19,684 nucleotides of DNA from Sphingomonadaceae bacterium (GTDB lineage Bacteria > Pseudomonadota > Alphaproteobacteria > Sphingomonadales > Sphingomonadaceae): assembly GCA_947442095.1 (NCBI GenBank), contig CANEVG010000017.1:1-19684 (forward strand), given 5' to 3'. This document shows, one piece after another, positions 6,945 to 13,736 of this stretch (within the stretch, counting starts at the first letter, position 1; the number at the start of each line of letters is the position of its first letter). The notes under the pieces are model-generated. The model was given only the letters and a program-made list of their open reading frames with translations, made no database searches and had not been told where the DNA came from. Position numbers and translations under genes: made by a program.

Positions 6945-8257
6945 ATCCCCAGCCTGTCGCGCAACCCGTAGTACCACGAGCCCATCACGCAATAGGGCAC
7001 GCGAAACAGCTTGCCGCCCACGAAGGGGATATAGGGCAGCGAGGCGAACACATCGAACTTGGTCAGCTGTCCGTCGATCGCCTCGGCCAGCCGCCGACCG
7101 AGCATCTGCGTGGTGGTCACGCCGTGACCGCTGTCGCCTTGCGAGAAGTAGACGCTGTCCGAAACCCGGCCCATCTGCGGATAGCGGGTCATCGTCAGCG
7201 CAAAGTTGCCGCTCCACTGGAACGCGATTTTCGTGTTCTTCAGCTGCGGGAACGTCAGGTGCATCTGCGGCACGATCTTGCCCTCGATCGAGGCCGGATC
7301 GGTGCCGCCGTAGACCGTGCCGCCGCCGTAGAGCAGCCGGCCATCCGCCGTGCGCCTGTAGTAATCCGGGATGTAGCGGATATCCTCGATGCAGTAATTT
7401 GACGGGATCAGCGTTTCGAGCAGATCATCGCCGAGCACTTCGGTCGCGATCACCTGGCTGGACACCGGCAGGATACGCCCGGACAGATCGGGTGCAGCAT
7501 CACCCAAATAAGCATTGCCGCAGACCAGCACCTTGAAGGCGCGCACCTTGCCCTTGGCGGTATGCACCACCGGCGCCGCGCCCCGGTCCACATGGCTCAC
7601 GCGGGAACTCTCGAAGATCCGCCCGCCCAACCCTTCGAATGCCGCAGCCTCGCCCAGCACATAGTTGAGCGAATGCATGTGCCCGCCCTTGGGATCGAAC
7701 ATGCCGCCGATATAGCGGTCGGAATTGATGAGCGCGCGCGATGCGTCCCCTTCGGCGAGGAACACGTCCGGATGGCTGTGTCGGTGCCATTCCTCCGTGC
7801 GGTCCTCCAGTTCGCGCAACTGCGGCTTGCTCATTGCCATGATCGCATTGCCCGCGCGCAGATCGCATTCAATGCCATACTTTGCCACACGCTCGCGGAT
7901 GATCGCCTGGCCCTCCAGCGCCATCGCCCCGAAGCCGGCTTCGGCTTCCGCCCCATAGTGCTTGCGAACTTCGAGCATGCGCCTGCTGTAGCCATTGAGG
8001 AGCTGGCCGCCGTTGCGCCCCGATGCGCCCCAGCCCACGCGCTCGCCCTCGACCACGATCACCTTGTAGCCGCGCTCAGCGAGTTCCAGCGCCGCCGACA
8101 TGCCAGTGAAGCCAGCGCCCACCACGCAGATATCGCAGGTCTCCTCGCCCAGCAGTTCGGGGCGGCGCGGCGTGGGGTTCGCCGTCGCGGCATAATAGGT
8201 CGGGAGCCCGGCATAAGGGGCGGCGGGCGTGAAGCGGTCGATGATCGTGTCAGTCAT
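6941..8257 (-). CDS. puuB: Gamma-glutamylputrescine oxidase-type FAD oxidoreductase
   Basis: This 438-aa protein is a DAO-family flavoprotein. The N-terminal Rossmann fingerprint is CDICVVGAGFTG (G47-x-G49-x-x-G52) with E in the following VIVVEGERVGWG, then ASGRNGGQLLNGYSR. Later matches to E. coli PuuB (426 aa) as I recall it run along the whole length: RLLYGGGTVYG, FPQLKNTKI, QWSGNFALTMTRYPQMGR, GDSGHGVT and the final YYGLRDRLG. PuuB oxidises gamma-glutamylputrescine to the aldehyde with release of ammonia and hydrogen peroxide. Here the substrate is presumably the amide made by the PuuA-like ligase encoded nearby. The protein has about 18 extra N-terminal residues. ATG 8257 is the only reasonable start, because an in-frame TAA lies four codons upstream. 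The predicted promoter would give an almost leaderless mRNA, and operator 3 lies just upstream of its -35. Confidence 0.9.
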   Translation of the reverse strand: MTDTIIDRFTPAAPYAGLPTYYAATANPTPRRPELLGEETCDICVVGAGFTGMSAALELAERGYKVIVVEGERVGWGASGRNGGQLLNGYSRRMLEVRKHYGAEAEAGFGAMALEGQAIIRERVAKYGIECDLRAGNAIMAMSKPQLRELEDRTEEWHRHSHPDVFLAEGDASRALINSDRYIGGMFDPKGGHMHSLNYVLGEAAAFEGLGGRIFESSRVSHVDRGAAPVVHTAKGKVRAFKVLVCGNAYLGDAAPDLSGRILPVSSQVIATEVLGDDLLETLIPSNYCIEDIRYIPDYYRRTADGRLLYGGGTVYGGTDPASIEGKIVPQMHLTFPQLKNTKIAFQWSGNFALTMTRYPQMGRVSDSVYFSQGDSGHGVTTTQMLGRRLAEAIDGQLTKFDVFASLPYIPFVGGKLFRVPYCVMGSWYYGLRDRLGI

Positions 8258-8265
8258 CAGTGCCG

Positions 8266-8293
8266 ATTAAAGCCCACGCCCAGTCGCTGTCAA
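8266..8293 (-). promoter_or_regulatory. Predicted sigma70-type promoter of puuB
   Basis: Read on the minus strand, TTGACA (8293-8288) is a perfect -35. A 16-base spacer follows, then TTTAAT (8271-8266), which matches the -10 consensus at five of six positions. Transcription would begin near 8259, only a couple of bases before the ATG at 8257. Confidence 0.6.
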
Positions 8294-8297
8294 CGAT

Positions 8298-8313
8298 AAA
8301 TGTGATCACATTT
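8298..8313. promoter_or_regulatory. Operator 3, probable GntR binding site
   Basis: AAATGTGATCACATTT is a perfect 16-bp palindrome, the best copy of the four in the window. It ends five bases upstream of the predicted puuB -35 hexamer. Confidence 0.68.
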
Positions 8314-8365
8314 TTGCAGACAGGAAAGGGAGCACTTACGGATTGAACGAGCCAGATGCAGCTTT

Positions 8366-8375
8366 TGTGATCATG
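8366..8375. promoter_or_regulatory. Operator 4, weaker copy of the same palindrome
   Basis: TGTGATCATG matches the operator core at eight of ten positions and is flanked by T-rich sequence. It sits 65 bases from operator 3, close to six helical turns, which would allow cooperative or looped binding. Confidence 0.45.
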
Positions 8376-8544
8376 TTTTGCACCAGCCAACCGCTCCACC
8401 CACGAAAGCCGATCGCCTTGGCCACGCACCTGGCTTCGCTGCACATATGGTGAAGGTGCGGTTCAGCACAGGCGGTAACCCATTGTTCCGGGGTGCCGGC
8501 AGATAGCATTCGCAGCGTGCTGACAGGCCAGAAGGAACCGGCGC

Positions 8545-8781
8545 ATGAGCGACACTATCGTACCCATGGCCGAGGATCAGCGTCTGGCAGAAGGCCGGCT
8601 CCCGGCGGAAAACATCGAAGAAGCGCTGCGCCACTTGCGCCTCGCCATGATCTACCTCGATGCAGCCGACGAAGTGGCGGCACCGCCGCACGTGCAGATG
8701 GCCATCGACCTGCTGGACAACCGCGACGAGGGCGAAGTCCCTGCCAAGGCTGCCGTCACATCAAGCGTGTTTCGGTTTTAG
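8545..8781 (+). CDS. Small hypothetical protein (78 aa)
   Basis: I do not recognise this gene. ATG 8545 has AAGGAA about nine bases upstream. The product starts MSDTIVPMAEDQRLAEG, is acidic, and has a helical central part with EEALRHLRLAMIYLDAADEV and HVQMAIDLLDNRD. There is no signal peptide, membrane segment or zinc motif. The pattern of alanine, leucine and acidic residues suggests a small soluble helical protein. It reads away from puuB and toward the phosphatase gene, and is followed six bases later by a perfect hairpin. It may be a lineage-specific sphingomonad protein; membership of the amine regulon is possible because of the operators upstream but is unproven. Confidence 0.55.
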   Translation: MSDTIVPMAEDQRLAEGRLPAENIEEALRHLRLAMIYLDAADEVAAPPHVQMAIDLLDNRDEGEVPAKAAVTSSVFRF

Positions 8782-8786
8782 AGTAT

Positions 8787-8805
8787 GTTTCAGTTACACT
8801 GAAAC
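8787..8805. repeat. Perfect 8-bp inverted repeat
   Basis: GTTTCAGT and ACTGAAAC are separated by TAC, starting six bases after the small gene's stop. No T-run follows, so it is a weak terminator candidate at best. Confidence 0.5.
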
Positions 8806-8810
8806 GGAGT

Positions 8811-8889
8811 GGCACCGGCCCTCTCCCTGCCCGGCCACCCCTATCGCACATTGCCGTTGGGTGGCCGAGCGGGGGAGAGGGCCGGTGCC
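8811..8889. repeat. Nested long palindrome between convergent genes
   Basis: The outer arms are 17 bp and perfect (8811-8827 with 8873-8889; left arm GGCACCGGCCCTCTCCC). An inner perfect 8-bp stem GGCCACCC / GGGTGGCC (8833-8840 with 8859-8866) lies inside. The transcript could form a stem of about 25 bp on either strand. It sits between the small gene and the convergent phosphatase gene and could act as a bidirectional terminator, or be an interspersed palindromic element. Confidence 0.7.
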
Positions 8890-8890
8890 G

Positions 8891-8909
8891 CTTTCCGCAT
8901 GAGCGGAAA
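8891..8909. repeat. Short hairpin after the phosphatase gene
   Basis: TTTCCGC and GCGGAAA (8892-8898, 8903-8909) enclose ATGA, six bases beyond the phosphatase stop on the minus strand. It may assist transcript termination. There is no T-run on the minus strand beyond it. Confidence 0.35.
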
Positions 8910-8914
8910 AGACT

Positions 8915-9391
8915 TTAGCGCCCTATCCGCGCGACCAGCTGGCGCACAGCCGTGGTCACATCGTCCCACACCGCAGCGAAGTCCTCTTCGGTCCCGCCAT
9001 AAGGGTCGATCACGGCAGAGCCTTCGCGCCCCGGAACAAGGTCCATCAGCAGGCTCACGCGCGCGCGCGCCCGGCCCAGCAGGCTGCCGGGTGCAATGCG
9101 CTTCAGATCGCGCAGGTTCTGCGGATCGAGCGCGAAGATCTGCCCGAAATGCCGGAAATCGTCCTCTCGCACCTGCCGCGCGCGATACCCCGAGATATCG
9201 ATCCCGTGCCGCGCCGCTTCGGCAATCGCGCGCGGATCGGGCGGATTGCCGGCGTGCCACGCACCCGTGCCCGCCGAATCGATGGTGATTGCAAGCCCTG
9301 CCGCCACGGCCTCGGCCCTGAGCGCGGCTTCAGCCAGCGGGGAACGGCAGATATTGCCGAGGCAGACGAACAGAACGGAAGGCTGGTTCAC
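8915..9391 (-). CDS. Low-molecular-weight protein tyrosine phosphatase
   Basis: The 158-aa product has the P-loop VCLGNICRSPLAEA with catalytic C10 and R16 (CX5RS) near the N terminus. The general-acid aspartate lies in IDPYGG near residue 129, and the usual DSAGTGAWH motif is present. Length and layout match the LMW-PTP family (about 155 aa). Such enzymes dephosphorylate tyrosine on bacterial kinases, or other phosphoesters. GTG 9391 gives a normal-length protein; TTG 9400, closer to a GGGAG sequence, is an alternative. The open frame extends much further upstream, but those residues overlap the acyltransferase gene and look artefactual. The acyltransferase stop lies six bases upstream of the chosen start, so the two are co-transcribed. 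Confidence 0.87.
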   Translation of the reverse strand: MNQPSVLFVCLGNICRSPLAEAALRAEAVAAGLAITIDSAGTGAWHAGNPPDPRAIAEAARHGIDISGYRARQVREDDFRHFGQIFALDPQNLRDLKRIAPGSLLGRARARVSLLMDLVPGREGSAVIDPYGGTEEDFAAVWDDVTTAVRQLVARIGR

Positions 9392-9396
9392 GTCAA

Positions 9397-10428
9397 TCAA
9401 AGGCTCCCGGCGAGCCTCTCCGCAAGCTTTCGCTGCGCGGGCCTGCCCATGGCAATCAGAAACGCATCCTCTTCTTGCCTGCTTGAAAACACCGATTTGT
9501 CGGCGATGTCCAGCCAATCGAGCCCGATCAGCACTTGCCCGATCACCCCGCCCAGTGTCTCACCCGGCCCCAGCAGCACCACCCGATCCGGCGCGAACTC
9601 GCGAAGCGCCACGTTCATCGCTACCGTGAAATCATAGGGCTGCAGGATCTGGTGGCCGAAAGTATAGTCCCACAGCGCCTCCGCTTCGGTTTCGAAGCGC
9701 CGCCATACTTTGCCGCGCCCGTCGATCAGCGGCACGCGCGGCACGCCGAACCACGATACCGGCAGCGAACCGCGCGCCGCCGCTGCGCTTGGATGCATCA
9801 GCGGCGTGTGAAATGGCCCGTGCCCGGCCAGCCGCAGCGGCGGACGCGGCAGCGGCGGCAGCTGCGCGGCCAGCGCATCGAGCGCCGCCTCGGGCCCCGC
9901 CACCACCAGCATCCCGCCAAGCCGGATCGAGGGCAGCACGCCCACTTTCGCGCACGCCGCTGCCACGGCGCGGGCCGTTGCCGGATCCACGCGCCAGTCC
10001 TCACCCGCCATCACGATCACCGTCTGCCCGCCGGGTTCGTGCCCCTGCGAGTTCAACCCCATCGCATCGGCAATGGCAAAGCCGTGCTCGGCTGAGACCG
10101 CCCCCGCACAGGCCAGCGCGGTGTACCAGCCCATCGAATTGCCCGTCACCGCCGCCACTTCGAACCGCTCCGGGTCGAGGGTCAGGAAATCGAGATAGGC
10201 GCAGGCGTGGATCAGCGGGGCGGCCACATCCCCGCGCATGTGCAGCGCAGCATCGAACTTCGCCGCCCCGTCGAGCGCGGTGAGCGAAGGCTTGCCGCCC
10301 TCGGCGCGCATCGTGTCAAACCGCGCCAGCATGTCCGAGCCGGCATGATGCCGCGCAAGATAGCCCAGTTCCGGCGCATTATACGTCCCCCGTCCGGGGC
10401 AGACGACGACGACTTTCTCTTTAGCCAC
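9397..10428 (-). CDS. FabD-like acyltransferase (ACP S-malonyltransferase fold), atypical specificity
   Basis: This 343-aa protein has the acyltransferase fold: an N-terminal PGRGTYN where FabD has PGQG, the nucleophile elbow TGNSMGWYTALACAG with S98, the catalytic histidine H207 in HGPFHTPLM, and the C-terminal GPGETLGGVIG. The catalytic Ser-His pair is therefore present. The arginine that in FabD binds the malonyl carboxylate (R117 in E. coli) aligns with M123 in IADAMGLNSQ, and the His of GHSLG is Asn. By the logic known for this family, it should not prefer malonyl-CoA and may transfer an uncharged acyl group. It overlaps the end of the E1 gene by eight bases, and its stop abuts the phosphatase gene. 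No acyl carrier protein or ketosynthase is present in the window. Confidence 0.82.
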   Translation of the reverse strand: MAKEKVVVVCPGRGTYNAPELGYLARHHAGSDMLARFDTMRAEGGKPSLTALDGAAKFDAALHMRGDVAAPLIHACAYLDFLTLDPERFEVAAVTGNSMGWYTALACAGAVSAEHGFAIADAMGLNSQGHEPGGQTVIVMAGEDWRVDPATARAVAAACAKVGVLPSIRLGGMLVVAGPEAALDALAAQLPPLPRPPLRLAGHGPFHTPLMHPSAAAARGSLPVSWFGVPRVPLIDGRGKVWRRFETEAEALWDYTFGHQILQPYDFTVAMNVALREFAPDRVVLLGPGETLGGVIGQVLIGLDWLDIADKSVFSSRQEEDAFLIAMGRPAQRKLAERLAGSL

Positions 10429-12631
10429 GCACCATCTCCAGCGCCTTGGCCACGATCATGTCACGGCTTGGCAGGGTATGCGTCGCAGCGCGGGCCAGCG
10501 GGATGAAGCTGTCAGTCGCGGCCAGCACGCCCAAAGCCTTTTCGGGCGCGCGCAAGGCCATGAGCGCCAGCAAGGCCTCGCTCTGCGACCCCGTCTCGCG
10601 GCATTCATCCACCACCAGCACCTGGCCGCATGGGTCCACCGCCGCCAGCAGCGCGTCCTCAGCCAGCGGCGCAATCCAGCGCAAGTCGATCACCCGCACC
10701 GAAACGCCCGCCTCCGCCAGCAGCTTCTGCGCCTGCAAGGAGAGGTAAACCCCGTTGCCGTAGGTCACCACCGCCAGATCGGTGCCGTCCCCGTTTTTGG
10801 CTCCATGCACGCCAATCTCGCCAACGCGGATTTCGCTCACCCCGGGCGCTTCGTAGACCGAAGTCCACAGCCCATCGCCCTCCCCGTGCAGATCGCGCGT
10901 CATGTAGAGCGCAATCGGCTCGACGAAGATCACCACACGGCTCTCCTCGTGCGCCAGCCGCACGCATTCGCGCAGCATCAGCACCGCCTCGCGCCCGCAC
11001 GATGGCACCGCGATCACCAGGCCCGGAATATCGCGAAACACCGCCAGACTGTTGTCATTGTGGAAATGGCCGCCAAAGCCCTTCTGATAGGGCAGCCCGG
11101 CAATGCGCAGCACCATCGGATTGGTGAACTGCCCATTCGAGAAAAACGGCAGGGTCGCCGCCTCGCCGCGGATCTGGTCCTCGGCATTGTGGACATAAGC
11201 GAGGAATTGCACCTCTGGCAGCGGCAGCAGCCCGTTATGCGCCGCGCCAATCGCCAGCCCCAGAATGGCCTGCTCATCGAGCAAGGTGTTGATCACCCGC
11301 GCCGAACCGAACCGCGCGTGCAGCCGCGCGGTCGCATTATAGACCCCGCCTTTCGGCCCCACGTCCTCGCCGCAGACGATGGCATTGGGATACTGCAGCA
11401 ACAGGTCTGCCAGTCCCCAAGAAATCAGCCGCGCCATATGCTGCGGTTTGTCGATGGCGGTCGCTTCATCGGCAAACAGCGCCGCGCGTGCCTCTGCCGA
11501 AGCCAGCGGACGTTCTACGCCTTCCCCCTTCGGCGGCACGATGCTTGCCATGACCGACGCCGCATCGGGCAGCTTGGGCCGGGCAATCGCGAGCGGCACC
11601 TGCCGCGCCAATTGCGCCTCGATGGCATCATAAGCCTCGCGCACCTCGGCGGCGGTCATCACGCCTTCCTCGATCAGTAGCGCCGCGCTCGCCAGCAAGG
11701 GATCGCGCGCGTTGTCAGCCGCAATATCCGCCTTCGACATATAGACCTGCTGCACATCGTTCCCGGCATGGCCGTAGAGCCGCACTGTCTTCATGTGCAG
11801 GAACACGGGCTTGCGATAGCGCCGCGCCAAATCGACGGCCTCGCTCGCCCCGCGCCACGCATCGGCCAGATCGCAGCCGTCGCACGCGATATAGTGCAGC
11901 CCCGCCCGGCCAGACCAGTTCGCCTCGATCCAGCCCACCGGCGTGCGCGTCGAAATGCCGATGCCGTTGTCCTCGCAGAGAAACACGATGGGCATCGGCG
12001 TGCCCTGAAACGCCGCCCAGGCCGCGGTGTTCAGCGCGCCGACAGCGGTCGAATGGTTGGCCGATGCATCGCCGAATGAGCACAGCACCACGCCGTCCTT
12101 GGCCAGCACCGTGTCCTCAAACCCCATGCGCCTCGCAATCCCGATGGAAAACGCCGCGCCCACCGCCTTGGGCAAATGGCTCGCAATCGTCGAAGTCTGC
12201 GGCGGGATCATCAGCCGCTTCGAGCCCAGCACTTTGTGCCGCCCGCCCGAAATCGGGTCCTCCGCGCTCGCGGTGAACGAGAGCAGCATGTCCCACATCG
12301 GGTTCTCGCCCGGCACGCGGTTCGCGCGGTGGATCTGGAACGCGGCGTCGCGGTAGTGCAGAAACGCGATGTCATCGACCCGAAGCGCCTCGGCCAGCGC
12401 AGCGTTGCCCTCATGCCCGGACGAGCCAATGGTATAAAACCCCTCGCCCCGCGCCTGCAGAGCCCTCGAAAGCCGATCGAGCTGCCGGCTCACCATCTGG
12501 CTATGCAGCAAGGCCGCTGCACGCATGGGGCTGAGGCCAACAGCGGCCAGTCCGAGATTGGAGCGCCGCTGCAATTGCCCGCCTTCAAGCGCGGCAACAA
12601 ACTGCTCATGAACCTGCTGGGCGGCGTCCAT
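10421..12631 (-). CDS. Fused alpha-beta E1 component of a 2-oxoacid dehydrogenase (thiamine diphosphate)
   Basis: The 736-aa protein joins both E1 subunits in one chain. The alpha part (about 40-370) has FYTIGSSGHEG, the ThDP/Mg motif starting G187-D188 (FGDASANHS) and ending DN at 221-222, then the RTPVGWIEA loop. The beta part (about 400-736) has CGEDVGPKGGVYNAT, LLDEQAILGLAIGAA with the cofactor-activating glutamate, EDQIRGEAATLPFFSNG and the C-terminal VVDECRETGSQSEA. Such enzymes decarboxylate a 2-oxoacid (branched-chain type is most similar) and transfer the acyl group to lipoyl-E2. No E2 or E3 gene is in the window; an acyltransferase gene overlaps its end instead. The start ATG 12631 has a weak ribosome-binding site. 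Cytoplasmic. Confidence 0.87.
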   Translation of the reverse strand: MDAAQQVHEQFVAALEGGQLQRRSNLGLAAVGLSPMRAAALLHSQMVSRQLDRLSRALQARGEGFYTIGSSGHEGNAALAEALRVDDIAFLHYRDAAFQIHRANRVPGENPMWDMLLSFTASAEDPISGGRHKVLGSKRLMIPPQTSTIASHLPKAVGAAFSIGIARRMGFEDTVLAKDGVVLCSFGDASANHSTAVGALNTAAWAAFQGTPMPIVFLCEDNGIGISTRTPVGWIEANWSGRAGLHYIACDGCDLADAWRGASEAVDLARRYRKPVFLHMKTVRLYGHAGNDVQQVYMSKADIAADNARDPLLASAALLIEEGVMTAAEVREAYDAIEAQLARQVPLAIARPKLPDAASVMASIVPPKGEGVERPLASAEARAALFADEATAIDKPQHMARLISWGLADLLLQYPNAIVCGEDVGPKGGVYNATARLHARFGSARVINTLLDEQAILGLAIGAAHNGLLPLPEVQFLAYVHNAEDQIRGEAATLPFFSNGQFTNPMVLRIAGLPYQKGFGGHFHNDNSLAVFRDIPGLVIAVPSCGREAVLMLRECVRLAHEESRVVIFVEPIALYMTRDLHGEGDGLWTSVYEAPGVSEIRVGEIGVHGAKNGDGTDLAVVTYGNGVYLSLQAQKLLAEAGVSVRVIDLRWIAPLAEDALLAAVDPCGQVLVVDECRETGSQSEALLALMALRAPEKALGVLAATDSFIPLARAATHTLPSRDMIVAKALEMVRG

Positions 12632-12763
12632 CAGCGCGGACCGGTTGCTTGGGCGATCATTCCGTCAGTCCTAGCGGAAGGCGCGCCGCGCGTCACCCCT
12701 TGCACGCCGCAAAGCCTTGCGCCTTGGGCAAGAGCACCTGCGAGAGGGACGCTGGCGCGCGCC

Positions 12764-13690
12764 CTAATCCCCCCCGAAAACAACCCCCTGCTTAGCCCGC
12801 TCATCCACATGCAGGCTAAACACATCGGGCCGCGCATAATGCCCCACAACATCGAAATCATAGCGCGCGCGGGGTAGCTCGGCCAAATCGATCTCGGCGG
12901 TCAGCAGCCCGGTCTCATGCTCCAGTGGCCCGGCCAGCACATCGCCCAGCGGCCCCACAATCATGCTGCCGCCGCGCAGCAGCGGCCGGTCTGCCTCCCA
13001 AGGCCCCGCCACGATGCCCAGCTCTGCAGGCGAGGGCTGCACCTGGCAGGAGTTCACCAGAAAACACCGCCCCTCGTGCGCGATGTGGCGCATCGTGCTG
13101 CGCCAGATGTCGCGGTCGTCCACTGTGGGCGCGCACCAGATTTCGACGCCCTTGGCATACATCGCGGTGCGAAACAGCGGCATGTGGTTTTCCCAGCAGA
13201 TCGCTGCGCCCAGCTTGCCGAAGCCGCTGTCCACCACCGGCATGGTCGAGCCATCACCCAGGGACCAGATCAGCCGCTCGGTGCCCGTGGGCATCAGCTT
13301 GCGGTGCTTGGCGCAAACGCCCGCTTCCGGCGTGATGAACACCGCCGTGCAAAACAAGGATGAGCCCGCCCGCTCGATCACGCCCAGCACGAGCGTCGCG
13401 CCCGTGCGCGCGCTCAGGCCCGCCAGTTCGGCCAGTTCCGGTCCGTCCATGTCGACCGCATTGGCATAGTAGCGCGCAAAGGCCTCGCGCCCCTCGGGCA
13501 GGCGAAAGCCCAGCTGCGTGCCGAAGTTCTCGCCCTTGGGATAGCCGCCGAGCAGCGCCTCGGGCATCACGACAAGGCTCGCGCCCGAAGACGCGATCTG
13601 CGGCTCGAACGCCATGACTTTGGCGAGGGTCGCGGCCTTGCCCGCGTAATCAGCCCCAATCTGGAGCGCGGCGACGGTGATTGTGCTCAT
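12764..13690 (-). CDS. Nitrilase-type carbon-nitrogen hydrolase
   Basis: The 308-aa protein has the nitrilase catalytic triad: E44 in VVMPEALLGGYPKG, K131 in KHRKLMPTGTERL and C165 in GAAICWENHMPLFR. The CWEN-MPL-R signature and the length point to true nitrilases (nitrile to carboxylic acid plus ammonia) rather than amidases of the same superfamily. ADRPLLRGGSMIVGPLGDVLAGP and HYARPDVFSL near the C terminus also fit. The natural substrate is unknown; aromatic or aliphatic nitriles, including plant-derived ones, are typical. ATG 13690 lies seven bases downstream of a hairpin and lacks a strong ribosome-binding site. It follows the phosphodiesterase gene by 46 bases on the same strand. Confidence 0.88.
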   Translation of the reverse strand: MSTITVAALQIGADYAGKAATLAKVMAFEPQIASSGASLVVMPEALLGGYPKGENFGTQLGFRLPEGREAFARYYANAVDMDGPELAELAGLSARTGATLVLGVIERAGSSLFCTAVFITPEAGVCAKHRKLMPTGTERLIWSLGDGSTMPVVDSGFGKLGAAICWENHMPLFRTAMYAKGVEIWCAPTVDDRDIWRSTMRHIAHEGRCFLVNSCQVQPSPAELGIVAGPWEADRPLLRGGSMIVGPLGDVLAGPLEHETGLLTAEIDLAELPRARYDFDVVGHYARPDVFSLHVDERAKQGVVFGGD

Positions 13691-13696
13691 GGGCCG

Positions 13697-13722
13697 CAGC
13701 CTAGCGCCAATCGCGCTGGCTG
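13697..13722. repeat. Hairpin in the phosphodiesterase-nitrilase gap
   Basis: CAGCC-T-AGCGC and GCGCT-GGCTG pair over ten base pairs with one bulged base and a five-base loop. It lies between the phosphodiesterase stop and the nitrilase ATG on the minus strand. It could be an mRNA processing or partial termination signal, or could hide the nitrilase start region. Confidence 0.4.
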
Positions 13723-13736
13723 CAACAGCAGTGCGC

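Larger units (their letters stand above)
8258..8544. promoter_or_regulatory. Regulatory region upstream of puuB and of the small gene
   Basis: This non-coding stretch lies between two divergently read genes. It holds the puuB promoter (8266-8293) and two copies of the TGTGATCACA palindrome. The remaining bases, about 8376-8530, contain no convincing gene or RNA. An AAGGAA ribosome-binding site precedes the small gene at 8545. No strong rightward promoter was seen. Confidence 0.6.

Noticed and set aside
3154..8375. TGTGATCACA sites as CRP/FNR-type binding sites.
   Set aside because: CRP sites need six bases between TGTGA and TCACA. Here the halves abut, as expected for compact GntR operators.
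10478..11680. Plus-strand frame of 400 codons opposite the E1 gene.
   Set aside because: Histidine/arginine-rich antisense shadow of a complete E1 beta domain.
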